A DNA stretch of 20,068 bases, taken from the NCBI GenBank assembly GCA_036559705.1, contig DATBSP010000125.1:1-20068 (forward strand), in the 5' to 3' direction. Position numbers and translations under genes: made by a program. The notes beneath the pieces are model-generated. The model saw nothing but the letters and a program-made list of their open reading frames with translations. It ran no database searches and was not told the origin of the DNA. The first letter of the stretch is position 1. Every line of letters starts with the position of its first letter. Below, piece by piece: positions 1-7,206 of the stretch. The DNA is from Hyphomicrobium_A sp036559705. GTDB lineage: Bacteria > Pseudomonadota > Alphaproteobacteria > Rhizobiales > Hyphomicrobiaceae.

Positions 1-407
1 AGAGGGCGTTGACTCCCCGCCTGGTGCCGTGGCTGGTCCGATGCAGCTTCAACGAGGAGGCCACTCTAGCCGCTGAGACCAAGCCACGATTTTCCCGCGC
101 TATCAGGAAATGCGGCGGACCTGACAGTGCGGAAAACTCAATTTCGCATTCGCGGGACACGGCCGACGCATCCGTGATCGTCCCGACAATTTCGAAATCT
201 ATCGACCCCCTAGAGAAACGGTAATCTGACAGAGGACTCTAGTTAACGCAAGTTATGCTTTGACTGTGTTCAATTCATCACGGCGATTCGCTCTCGTCAC
301 GACACCGCCCGAATTGCATGTTCGACGCGCGCGCGCGACCGGGGGACAAGCGTTCCAGCACCACCAAGCTTCATCACTGATATCGCGAGATTTTTGCGTG
401 CGTGCCG
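1..407. other. Non-coding stretch downstream of pleD
   Basis: I see no convincing gene here. The only open frames are short, have poor composition and lack a ribosome binding site. There is no tRNA-like fold that I can recognise. In many alphaproteobacteria rpmG (ribosomal protein L33) follows divK-pleD, but no L33-like reading frame is present on either strand. A string resembling a -35 element (CTTTGAC) lies near 256-262 on the plus strand with no obvious gene after it. Confidence 0.5.
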
Positions 408-1778
408 CTATGCGGCGTTGGCCGCTACGCGATTGCGCCCGCGCCGCTTGGCAGCGAACAGCGCGCCGTCGGCACGACGAAATACTGTTTCGGGTGTGTC
501 ATCCGTGCGCTCAAGTGTTGCAAGTCCGACGCTAGCGGTGAGGTGGATGCCGAGGCCCGGCTTGACGGGAAATGCGTCGGCCGCGATCGACACCCGCAGA
601 CGCTCGCCCACTTGGTAGGCACGCGCCATCGTCGTGTCGGGCATGATGACGAGAAACTCCTCGCCGCCGAACCGGCACGCCAGATCGATCCCACGCGTGT
701 TACGGCGGAAGCGAGCAGAAAACTCCTTGAGAACTGCATCGCCAACGTCGTGGCCGTAGGTGTCGTTGACCTGCTTAAAGTGGTCGATGTCGGCGAGCAG
801 CACCGATAGCGAGCGTCCGCTTTGACGCGCCTCATCGACCAGTGTCGAGAGGTGGGTCTCCATGTAGCGGCGATTGTGCAGTCCGGTGAGCGGATCGATG
901 ATCGAGGCCTCGATGCTTTCCTCGAGCCGGTTGCGCAGGTGGTCGGAATAACGCTTGCGCTTCACCTGTGTGCGAACGCGGGCGAGCAGTTCGTTCTGGT
1001 CGACAGGCCGCATGATGTAGTCGTTGACGCCCATATCGAGGCCGCGCAGCAGACGTGCCTCGTTGCCGGGCTCCACCAGCACAATGATCGGCAAATGGCG
1101 CGTGCAATCGGCCGAGCGCGCTTGCGAGCACAGCCGCAAGCCGTCGGCACCGGCCAGGGTGAGGCTGACGATGAGCACGTCGAACTCCTCGTTAGTCAGC
1201 TCGTTCAAGGCCGCCTGCGGGTTGGTGGCCAGCACGGCCTCATGCATCGCGCCAAGCCAATCGACGAGGCGCGCGGCGGAGCGCGGGTCGTCGTCGACGA
1301 CCAGAACACGTCCCTTTTCCTCCGACAGCGCCTTCAAGAGAGCGGCGTCCTCGCTCATCCCCATCTGCCGACTGGTGAGGGCGCGCATCAGCATCTCGTC
1401 GGTCAAGGTCTTGAGGCGGGCGAGGTTCTTCACGCGCGTAACGAGCGCGATCTCATCGACGGGCTTCGTCAGGAAGTCGTCGGCGCCGCCCTGCAGCCCG
1501 CGCACCTTGTCGGAGACCTGATCGAGAGCGGTGACGAGCACAACGGGGATGTGATGCGTCTTCGGGTTCGACTTGAGCCGGCGGCACGTCTCGAACCCAT
1601 CCATGCCGGGCATCATCACATCCAGGAGGACGACATCGACACGCTCGCGTTCGCAGATGTCGATGGCCTCCTGACCGTTGCCGGCTGTCAGCACGTTGAA
1701 GTACTCGGCCGAAAGCCGCGCCTCGAGGAGCTTCACGTTCGCAAGGATATCGTCGACTAGGAGTACTCGAGCGGTCAT
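408..1778 (-). CDS. pleD: PleD-type response regulator / diguanylate cyclase
   Basis: This protein makes cyclic di-GMP from two GTP when activated by phosphorylation. In Caulobacter PleD it acts at the stalked pole. The order is receiver 1 (about 1-120), receiver 2 (about 155-275) and GGDEF (about 285-456). Receiver 1 has the acidic pair at D9-D10, the phosphoacceptor D53 and the KP motif near 105. Receiver 2 has Ser at the phosphoacceptor position (about 205), so it is an adaptor domain, as known for PleD. The cyclase has GGEEF at about 371-375 and an inhibitory RxxD (RGID) five residues before it, so activity and product inhibition both look intact. The chosen start is ATG at 1778. It puts the phosphoacceptor at D53, as in Caulobacter PleD; a TTG three codons upstream is possible. 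The gene follows divK by 24 nt and is probably cotranscribed. Confidence 0.95.
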   Translation of the reverse strand: MTARVLLVDDILANVKLLEARLSAEYFNVLTAGNGQEAIDICERERVDVVLLDVMMPGMDGFETCRRLKSNPKTHHIPVVLVTALDQVSDKVRGLQGGADDFLTKPVDEIALVTRVKNLARLKTLTDEMLMRALTSRQMGMSEDAALLKALSEEKGRVLVVDDDPRSAARLVDWLGAMHEAVLATNPQAALNELTNEEFDVLIVSLTLAGADGLRLCSQARSADCTRHLPIIVLVEPGNEARLLRGLDMGVNDYIMRPVDQNELLARVRTQVKRKRYSDHLRNRLEESIEASIIDPLTGLHNRRYMETHLSTLVDEARQSGRSLSVLLADIDHFKQVNDTYGHDVGDAVLKEFSARFRRNTRGIDLACRFGGEEFLVIMPDTTMARAYQVGERLRVSIAADAFPVKPGLGIHLTASVGLATLERTDDTPETVFRRADGALFAAKRRGRNRVAANAA

Positions 1779-1802
1779 CTTCGCCAATACGCAGGTTGCT
1801 GT

Positions 1803-2231
1803 TTACGCGCGCGGGTCGCCGACAAAGCGCTGTACCGTCTCGAGAAAGTTGCCGACAGAGATTGGCTTGGAAATGTAGGCTTCGCAGCCGCCGGAGCGGA
1901 TGCGCTCTTCATCGCCCTTCATCGCGAACGCGGTGATGGCAACGACCGGGATGTGTCGCAGATCGTCGTCTTCCTTGATCCACTTGGTGATCTCCAAGCC
2001 GGAGATCTCGGGCAACTGAATGTCCATTAGGATGAGCGCCGGCCGATGCCGGCGAGCAAGCTCAAGCGCCTCCAAACCGTTACGGGTCTGGATTGTCGTG
2101 TAGCCATGCGCAGCAAGAATGTCGTGGAAGAGCTTCATATTGAGCTCGTTGTCCTCGACGATCAGCACCGTTTTGCCCGACGCGCGCACGGGCGTGCGCG
2201 ATCCGGCGGTGCTGGTCTCCTGGATATTCAT
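1803..2231 (-). CDS. divK: DivK-family single-domain response regulator
   Basis: This is a stand-alone receiver domain (142 aa) nearly identical in its core to Caulobacter DivK, including the strings IVEDNELNMKLFHD, LILMDIQLPEISGLE and GGCEAYISKPISV. It would take phosphate from DivJ/PleC-type kinases and relay it to the DivL-CckA-CtrA pathway controlling asymmetric division. Visible residues are the acid pair E26-D27, phosphoacceptor D70, T100 and K122. The core is preceded by about 19 extra residues relative to Caulobacter DivK when ATG 2231 is used. The open frame extends further upstream to 2348, but that part does not resemble the family. The ribosome binding site is weak. pleD follows 24 nt downstream. 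A CtrA-like site lies about 80 nt upstream. Confidence 0.93.
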   Translation of the reverse strand: MNIQETSTAGSRTPVRASGKTVLIVEDNELNMKLFHDILAAHGYTTIQTRNGLEALELARRHRPALILMDIQLPEISGLEITKWIKEDDDLRHIPVVAITAFAMKGDEERIRSGGCEAYISKPISVGNFLETVQRFVGDPRA

Positions 2232-2309
2232 GTTGTTGCAGCTCGCACTCCCCGGTCCCTTGTGCACCGATTCTCGGGCTGGACCGGCCGGGAGTTTGCT
2301 GGCGAAGGC

Positions 2310-2324
2310 GTAACCAACAGTTAA
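2310..2324 (-). promoter_or_regulatory. CtrA-like binding site upstream of divK
   Basis: On the minus strand this reads TTAA-N7-TTAC, seven of eight matches to the CtrA consensus TTAA-N7-TTAA. It sits about 80 nt upstream of the divK ATG. Caulobacter divK is itself under CtrA control, so the location makes sense. A single near-match is not proof, and no -10/-35 pair was identified with confidence. Confidence 0.4.
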
Positions 2325-2402
2325 TGTATGCCCGAGCGGCGGACACAACTGAACGACATAAGTATAACTTTCGACGTTTAGGTGAACGCGAGGTTGAGAG
2401 GC

Positions 2403-2702
2403 ATGCAGAGCGACCGGGCGGAATCGATCGGGGTATCGGCGCTGCTGTTTTTGGCCGGTGAAACGGATCGCCTGGTGCGCTTTCTCACCTTAACCGGCCT
2501 TGGCCCGAGAGAGCTGCGCGAGAACGCTCGTTCGCCGCGGATTTTAGCCGCCGTGCTCGAACATCTCCTGCAGGATGAAAGCCTGCTCCTCGTCTTCTGC
2601 GCGTCGGATGGCGTGCCGCCTGAGGACATTGCCCCCGCCAGGCGTGTGCTGGCTGAAATCGCCGGCGAAATCGGCGATGACGATTCAGAGATCAGCGCTT
2701 GA
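2403..2702 (+). CDS. DUF3572 family protein
   Basis: This is a small acidic protein (99 aa) of the alphaproteobacterial DUF3572 family; its function is unknown. The recognisable core is the N-terminal helix pair 'ALLFLAGETDRLVRFLTLTG' followed by LGPRELRE. No signal peptide or membrane segment is seen. The start is placed at ATG 2403, where GAGG lies about 9 nt upstream; an in-frame GTG at 2382 has no ribosome binding site. The gene is divergent from divK, a neighbour pair common in this group, and its last 11 nt overlap the 3' end of the convergent eipB gene. Confidence 0.85.
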   Translation: MQSDRAESIGVSALLFLAGETDRLVRFLTLTGLGPRELRENARSPRILAAVLEHLLQDESLLLVFCASDGVPPEDIAPARRVLAEIAGEIGDDDSEISA

Positions 2703-3582
2703 TGGGGGGCGTCGGCGGAACGACGGCGCACTTGCCGGCATCGAGGAACGTCAGTTCCCTGAGCTCGCCGCGGATGGCAAAGTCGCCGTAGTCGATATAG
2801 AGGCGCGACGACACGCCGTTCTCATAGAAGCGGAACGACAGCTCATAGGTGGGCAGCGCATCGAGGCGCGCGGGACCCGGCTCGAAGTAGCCGATAGCGA
2901 TGGGCCAGGAAGCAAGGCCGTCTAGCTTCTCGCTGCCGGCAACCCGGGCCGGCCCATTGAGGCTTCCCGGATCGGTGCGCGGGCCGATCACGGCACTCGT
3001 CTCATAGAATTTCTCGCCCTTGTCGGACCCATCGTAGAGGTTGGCGGTGAACTGGCTGCGCCCGGCGCGAGCCGCCTCGACGAGGGCCAGCGAGTGCTGG
3101 ATGGGGAAGTAGATGTCGGAAGGCAGTTTGACCGTCTTCTTCGCCGGTTTCGTCAGTTTCACTTCGGTGAACGAGGCGCCGTTGCCCGGTCCGGCACTCC
3201 CTTGTGAGGCTTCCGACAGCTTCTGGTTCTCGTACTGACTTGAGGAGAACCGCAGGCGGTGCGTGGCCAGATCCTCGAAGCTCGAGGTGCGCAGGTCGTT
3301 AACCTGGGCGACGCCCTCCTGGTTAGTCATACGCGTAACGAAGCGCATGTTTTGCGCATACTCGCCGCAGGTGCTGCCGGTCATCTCGTAGACCATGCGC
3401 CCGCTCATGTCGGCGACACCCGAGCCCGGCGTCGCATGGTCAAAAGTAATGTCGTACACGGCGCGATGCGGACGGAATTGCACCGCCCCGCCTGCGACTT
3501 GCGCCTTCGAGTTGCTGATCGGCGTTGCGAGCATTGCCACACACGCCGCGACTGCACCCAAGACCTTGACTAGCTGGGACAT
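2692..3582 (-). CDS. eipB: EipB / DUF1849 periplasmic envelope-integrity protein
   Basis: This is a secreted protein of 296 aa matching the DUF1849 family, whose Brucella member EipB is a periplasmic beta-spiral protein needed for envelope integrity. Residues 1-27 form a signal peptide (KVLGAVAACVAMLA, likely cut after SKA). The mature part has exactly two cysteines, C72 and C285, matching the conserved disulfide of EipB that ties the N- and C-terminal regions together. Family strings include HRAVYDI at the mature N-terminus and a C-terminal FRFYENGVSSRLYIDYGDF. ATG 3582 is chosen because it begins the signal peptide and has GAGGAAGA just upstream. The open frame continues to 3810, but that part is not family-like. 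Its 3' end overlaps the convergent DUF3572 gene by 11 nt. Confidence 0.9.
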   Translation of the reverse strand: MSQLVKVLGAVAACVAMLATPISNSKAQVAGGAVQFRPHRAVYDITFDHATPGSGVADMSGRMVYEMTGSTCGEYAQNMRFVTRMTNQEGVAQVNDLRTSSFEDLATHRLRFSSSQYENQKLSEASQGSAGPGNGASFTEVKLTKPAKKTVKLPSDIYFPIQHSLALVEAARAGRSQFTANLYDGSDKGEKFYETSAVIGPRTDPGSLNGPARVAGSEKLDGLASWPIAIGYFEPGPARLDALPTYELSFRFYENGVSSRLYIDYGDFAIRGELRELTFLDAGKCAVVPPTPPIKR

Positions 3583-3736
3583 TCTTCCTCGAGGTCGTTT
3601 TGCAGCGCAGCCTACGCTAGACAGGTTAAGCCGGGATACCTGGCCGTGAGGACGCCATTGCCAAGATGGGGCGCCCCGGTCAAAAAGGCGAGCGGCCGAG
3701 GCGGCGCGCCGGCCGGTGAAGCGGAAGGATAGCAGC

Positions 3737-4204
3737 ATGGACGATAAGGTCGAAGCGCGTCTTGCGACGCTTGGTATCATGCTGCCCGATGCGCCGAACC
3801 CTGTCGCCAATTACGTGCCCTCCCGTCTTTCCGGCAACCTTCTGTTCATATCCGGACAGATTTCCAAGGCGGCCGATGGCAGCATTGCCTCAGGGCGTCT
3901 TGGTGGCGGAATCACGGTTGCCGAAGGGCGTGCGGCAGCGCGCCTGTGCGCGCTCAACATTCTCGCCCAAACGAAGGCGGCCGTCGGCAGTCTCGACCGC
4001 ATCGAGCAGATCCTGCGGCTGACCGGTTACGTCAATGCGGCGCCCGAATTCACCGAGCATCCACAGGTTCTGAACGGCGCCTCGGACCTGATGGTCGAGG
4101 TTCTCGGCGACAAGGGACGCCACACGCGCGTTGCCGTCGGGGTGTCGAGCCTGCCGCTCGGCTGCGCCGTCGAGGTCGACGCCGTCATAGTGATCGACCG
4201 CTGA
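3737..4204 (+). CDS. RidA family (YjgF/YER057c/UK114) protein
   Basis: This is a 155-aa Rid-family protein. Classical RidA hydrolyses reactive enamine/imine intermediates released by PLP enzymes. This sequence is longer and belongs to the COG0251 type starting PNPVANYVPS, so its substrate is not certain. R131, within GRHTRVAVGVSSLP, aligns with the catalytic arginine of RidA (R105 in E. coli), so activity is plausible. The ATG at 3737 has AAGGA eight nt upstream. It is the first gene of a tight plus-strand block: the next gene starts 7 nt after its stop, and the stop codon supplies part of that gene's ribosome binding site. It is divergent from eipB across about 150 nt. Confidence 0.9.
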   Translation: MDDKVEARLATLGIMLPDAPNPVANYVPSRLSGNLLFISGQISKAADGSIASGRLGGGITVAEGRAAARLCALNILAQTKAAVGSLDRIEQILRLTGYVNAAPEFTEHPQVLNGASDLMVEVLGDKGRHTRVAVGVSSLPLGCAVEVDAVIVIDR

Positions 4205-4211
4205 GGCAGCC

Positions 4212-4961
4212 ATGCGCGATCGCGCGGCCTTCCTGAAGCCGATCGCACACCGCGGGCTGCACGACGCGGCAAAAGGCATCATCGAGAACACCGTACTTGC
4301 ATTCGAGGCGGCGATGGCCAGGGGCTACGGCATCGAGTGCGATGTACGCCCGGCGGCCTGCTCGACGCCGATGGTTTTCCACGATCTGACGTTGGAGCGG
4401 TTGATCGAGGCCGAGGGTCCGATTGCCGCACGCGAGGCAGCAACGCTCAAGCGCCTGAGCTATCGGACCGTCGGCGGCAGCATGATCGACCTTGCCGATC
4501 TGCTGCATCTCGTCAACGGACGCGTGCCGCTGCTGATCGAGATCAAGAGCGAATGGGAGGCACCTGACGCGCGCTACCTTGAGGCGATAGCCGCGACCGC
4601 CGCCGCCTATCGCGGCCCCATCGCCTTGATGTCATTCGATCCCGCGGTAATGACTGGGATACGAGCGTTGGCACCACAAATTCCCCGCGGCATCGTGTCG
4701 GGACTATTTGCCGGCGACTGCTGGTGGCGCGGCAAGCTCGGGCCCGAGCGCGCTTACAGCCTCAGCCATTTGCTTGAATCCGGCCCTGCGGCTCCCGATT
4801 TCTACGCCTACGATGTCGCGGCGCTGCCGACCCCCGTCACCCGTTTCGTGCGCGAGGTGCTTGGCCTGCCACTGTTCACTTGGACGGTGCGGACACAGGA
4901 GCAGCGCGAGGTCGCGGCCCGCTGGGCGGACGCGCCGATCTTCGAGGGCTACGAACCCTGA
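4212..4961 (+). CDS. Glycerophosphodiester phosphodiesterase family protein
   Basis: This is a 249-aa GDPD-family TIM barrel expected to split glycerophosphodiesters into glycerol-3-phosphate and an alcohol, with a divalent metal. Catalytic features are in order: HRG at 13-15, ENT at 25-27, the metal pair E42 and D44, H57-D58 in VFHD, and E110/K112 in LIEIKSE. There is no signal peptide, so it is cytoplasmic, like UgpQ rather than periplasmic GlpQ. The start ATG 4212 lies 7 nt after the RidA-family stop, with GAGG spanning that stop codon, which suggests translational coupling. The substrate cannot be read from the sequence. Confidence 0.92.
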   Translation: MRDRAAFLKPIAHRGLHDAAKGIIENTVLAFEAAMARGYGIECDVRPAACSTPMVFHDLTLERLIEAEGPIAAREAATLKRLSYRTVGGSMIDLADLLHLVNGRVPLLIEIKSEWEAPDARYLEAIAATAAAYRGPIALMSFDPAVMTGIRALAPQIPRGIVSGLFAGDCWWRGKLGPERAYSLSHLLESGPAAPDFYAYDVAALPTPVTRFVREVLGLPLFTWTVRTQEQREVAARWADAPIFEGYEP

Positions 4962-5005
4962 GCCGCGCGGCGGCGGTCGTTGAAGAAGAGAGCAAGCGTC
5001 TGCCG

Positions 5006-6196
5006 ATGAGCGTAGGGGAAGGTGAGGAGCGGAGGGCAGTCGCCAGCATCGTTGCGCGCATCGCCGACATCGACGCTGAAACCTGGGACGCGTGCGCCAA
5101 CCCCGATGCGGCGACGTTCAATCCGTTCATCGCCCACGCCTTCCTTGATGCGCTCGAGCAGTCCGACAGCGTTGGCGATCGCCACACCGGCTGGATCCCG
5201 CAGCACATCACGGTCGACGACGGCGGGGGCGGCATTGCCGCCTGCGCCCCCTGCTACGTGAAGCTGAACAGCACCGGGGAATACGTGTTCGATCACGCCT
5301 GGGCGTCGGCTTACGAGCACGCGGGCGGTCGCTACTATCCGAAACTACAGATCGCCGTGCCATTCACGCCGGTGCCGGGGCGGCGGCTGTTGGTGCGGCC
5401 CGGTGAGGATGCCACTCACTACACCAACGTGCTCGCCGCCGCCGCCGCAACGCTCTGCGACCGGCTCGACGCCTCCTCGGTGCACGCAACATTCGTCAGT
5501 GAAAGTGAATGGACCGCACTCGGCGCCCAGGGATATCTGCAGCGCACCGACCAGCAGTTCCATTGGCGCAACGAAGGCTACATCAGCTTCGAAGCATTCC
5601 TCGACAATCTCTCCTCGCGCAAACGCAAGGCCGTGCGCAAGGAGCGCGGCGAAGCGCTGAGCGGAGACCTCGTCATCGAGCGCATCAGCGGCGCCGACAT
5701 CAAGGAGAAGCACTGGGACGCTTTCTACGATTTCTACACCGACACCGGTACCCGTAAGTGGGGCCGGCCCTATCTCAATCGCCGTTTCTTCTCCCTGCTC
5801 GGCGCTTCCATGGCTGAGTGCTGCCTGCTGGTGATGGCCAAGCGCGGTCGCCGCTACGTCGCCGGCGCCCTCAACCTTATCGGCGGCGACTGCCTCTATG
5901 GGCGCTACTGGGGCTCGGTCGAACATCATCCGTACTTGCATTTCGAGGTCTGCTATTACCAGGCGATCGACTACGCGATCACACACGGTCTTGCCCGCGT
6001 CGAAGCCGGCGCGCAGGGCGAGCACAAACTGGCGCGCGGCTACATGCCGACGACGACCTACTCGGCGCATTGGATCGCCGATGCTGGCTTGCGGCGGGCA
6101 ATTGCGCGCCATCTGATGGACGAGCGCGCCGCCGTGGCCGAGAACGTTGCCGCCCTCTCAGCGTTCGGTCCCTATCGCAAAGGTGAGCGATCGTAG
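5006..6196 (+). CDS. FemAB-like / GNAT N-acyltransferase (COG3146, formerly DUF482)
   Basis: This 396-aa protein matches the COG3146 family, often annotated as 'peptidogalycan biosynthesis protein' or GNAT N-acyltransferase with two FemAB-like halves. Hallmarks include the HAFLDALE segment near 44-51, SSRKRKAVRKER at 203-214, and the C-terminal block YGRYWGS (298-304), HFEVCYYQAIDYA (312-324) and GAQGEHKLARGY (335-346). It is predicted cytoplasmic. The acceptor substrate is not established for the family; cell-wall or lipid modification is only an inference from the FemAB fold. Start ATG 5006 is preceded by a purine-rich GAAGAAGAGAG rather far upstream (about 14 nt). The frame is open further upstream into the previous gene, but no better start is visible. 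Confidence 0.88.
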   Translation: MSVGEGEERRAVASIVARIADIDAETWDACANPDAATFNPFIAHAFLDALEQSDSVGDRHTGWIPQHITVDDGGGGIAACAPCYVKLNSTGEYVFDHAWASAYEHAGGRYYPKLQIAVPFTPVPGRRLLVRPGEDATHYTNVLAAAAATLCDRLDASSVHATFVSESEWTALGAQGYLQRTDQQFHWRNEGYISFEAFLDNLSSRKRKAVRKERGEALSGDLVIERISGADIKEKHWDAFYDFYTDTGTRKWGRPYLNRRFFSLLGASMAECCLLVMAKRGRRYVAGALNLIGGDCLYGRYWGSVEHHPYLHFEVCYYQAIDYAITHGLARVEAGAQGEHKLARGYMPTTTYSAHWIADAGLRRAIARHLMDERAAVAENVAALSAFGPYRKGERS

Positions 6197-6264
6197 ATCG
6201 CACGGCAGCTTGACGGCGCGCGCGGCGGACCGTTTAACAAGTCGTCGGTCAGCCGGAGGCCTCA

Positions 6265-6687
6265 ATGCCCTACGACGACAGCAACGTTTTCGCCAAGATC
6301 CTGCGCGACGAGATCCCCTCGCACAAAATCTACGAGGACGACGACGCGCTCGTCTTCATGGATGTGATGCCCCAAGCGCCGGGGCATACGCTTGTCATGC
6401 CGAAGGCGGCGTCGCGCAACGTGCTCGATGCCGATCCAGCGGTGCTGGCCAAGCTCGCCCCCATCGTGCAGCGCACCGCGCGCGCGGTGAAGGAAGCGTT
6501 CGCAGCGGATGGCGTCACAGTCGTGCAGTTCAACGAGCCGGCCAGCGGGCAGACGGTGTTCCATCTGCACTACCACGTCATCCCACGCCATGAAGGCGTG
6601 CCGCTGATGCCGCACAACCGCAACATGGAGAAGCCGGAAGTGCTCGCCGGGCACGCCGACAAGATCCGCAAGGCATGGAAGGGTTGA
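6265..6687 (+). CDS. HIT family (histidine triad) hydrolase
   Basis: This 140-aa HIT protein is of the HinT/Fhit-like nucleotide hydrolase superfamily, acting on nucleoside phosphoramidates or dinucleotides. The triad H100-x-H102-x-H104 occurs in FHLHYHVIPR, with H104 predicted to be the nucleophile. The N-terminal strand IPSHKIYEDDDALVFMDV and PGHTLVMPK are typical of the family. A clean GGAGG lies 5 nt upstream of the ATG. It is the last gene of the plus-strand block that begins with the RidA-family gene, 68 nt after the acyltransferase stop. Its exact substrate cannot be told from sequence. Confidence 0.93.
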   Translation: MPYDDSNVFAKILRDEIPSHKIYEDDDALVFMDVMPQAPGHTLVMPKAASRNVLDADPAVLAKLAPIVQRTARAVKEAFAADGVTVVQFNEPASGQTVFHLHYHVIPRHEGVPLMPHNRNMEKPEVLAGHADKIRKAWKG

Positions 6688-6703
6688 CGGGCTCGGTGAC
6701 GGC

Positions 6704-6985
6704 TTAGCCGGTGCAGGCCTGGTACTTGTCCCACCAGACCGGATTGCCGGTGCGGATGGCGATGTTGCGCAGACACACGCAGTCGCCGTAGCCGCACGCC
6801 GATCTATAGGCGCGGGGGCTGTTGAAGTAGCGGATCCCACCGCCTCCGTAGTAGCGAGGCGCGCTGCGGTAATATCGCGACGAGGAATACCCGTCCCGGT
6901 GCCAACCGCCGGCCATGGCAGGCGCAAAAGGTGCTGCGGATGCCGCGATGACCGCGGCGATGGCGATCGCTTTTGGCAGGGTCAT
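6704..6985 (-). CDS. Small secreted four-cysteine protein, function unknown
   Basis: This is a 93-aa protein with a clear signal peptide (residues 1-26, cleavage likely after PAMA). The mature part has a Tyr/Arg/Gly-rich low-complexity stretch (about 28-62) followed by a compact cysteine region with C64, C69, C71 and C91 and the string GNPVWWDKY. Four cysteines in a periplasmic protein suggest two disulfides, or possibly metal or haem contact, but no CxxCH motif is present. I do not recognise the family. ATG 6985 is preceded by GGGAG at a good distance; the open frame continues upstream to 7150 without family-like content. It lies downstream of the clpA terminator on the same strand and convergent with the HIT gene, so it is likely its own transcription unit. 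Confidence 0.75.
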   Translation of the reverse strand: MTLPKAIAIAAVIAASAAPFAPAMAGGWHRDGYSSSRYYRSAPRYYGGGGIRYFNSPRAYRSACGYGDCVCLRNIAIRTGNPVWWDKYQACTG

Positions 6986-7157
6986 TTGTAGCTCCCGTTG
7001 TGTTCGCCCGCCGCCTCCGCGGTGATAACACGAATGCCACCGGCATAGTGCCGCCAAGGCGTGAAGGTTCGCCACTATTCTCAGCACGATCCGGTTAATA
7101 AGCTCCAATTCGCCAGGCGCCGTAGCCGATGGCGGGCGCCGGCGCGCCAACGAAAAA

Positions 7158-7180
7158 GCGCCGGACTTGGGGTCCGGCGC
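7158..7180 (-). terminator. Rho-independent terminator of clpS-clpA
   Basis: A perfect 9-bp GC-rich stem (GCGCCGGAC / GTCCGGCGC) with a 5-nt loop lies 26 nt past the clpA stop. On the minus strand it is followed by TTTTT, the expected order for intrinsic termination of clpA. The plus-strand side has CTTTCGTTT, so it may also work weakly in that direction. Confidence 0.85.
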
Positions 7181-7206
7181 CTTTCGTTTCGGTGCGGTGA
7201 AGCGTG

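Noticed and set aside
9..224. Short 71-codon frame at the window start
   Set aside because: There is no ribosome binding site, the composition is not protein-like and no resemblance was recognised. The window edge also limits judgement.
210..244. CTAGAG ... CTCTAG inverted repeat
   Set aside because: Arms of only 6 bp with a loop over 20 nt are too weak to call a site.
822..1760. Plus-strand open frame of 312 codons opposite pleD
   Set aside because: It is antisense to a clear receiver/GGDEF protein. Its composition (many His, Gln, Val, Asp) is the usual mirror of a GC-rich gene and no domain is recognisable.
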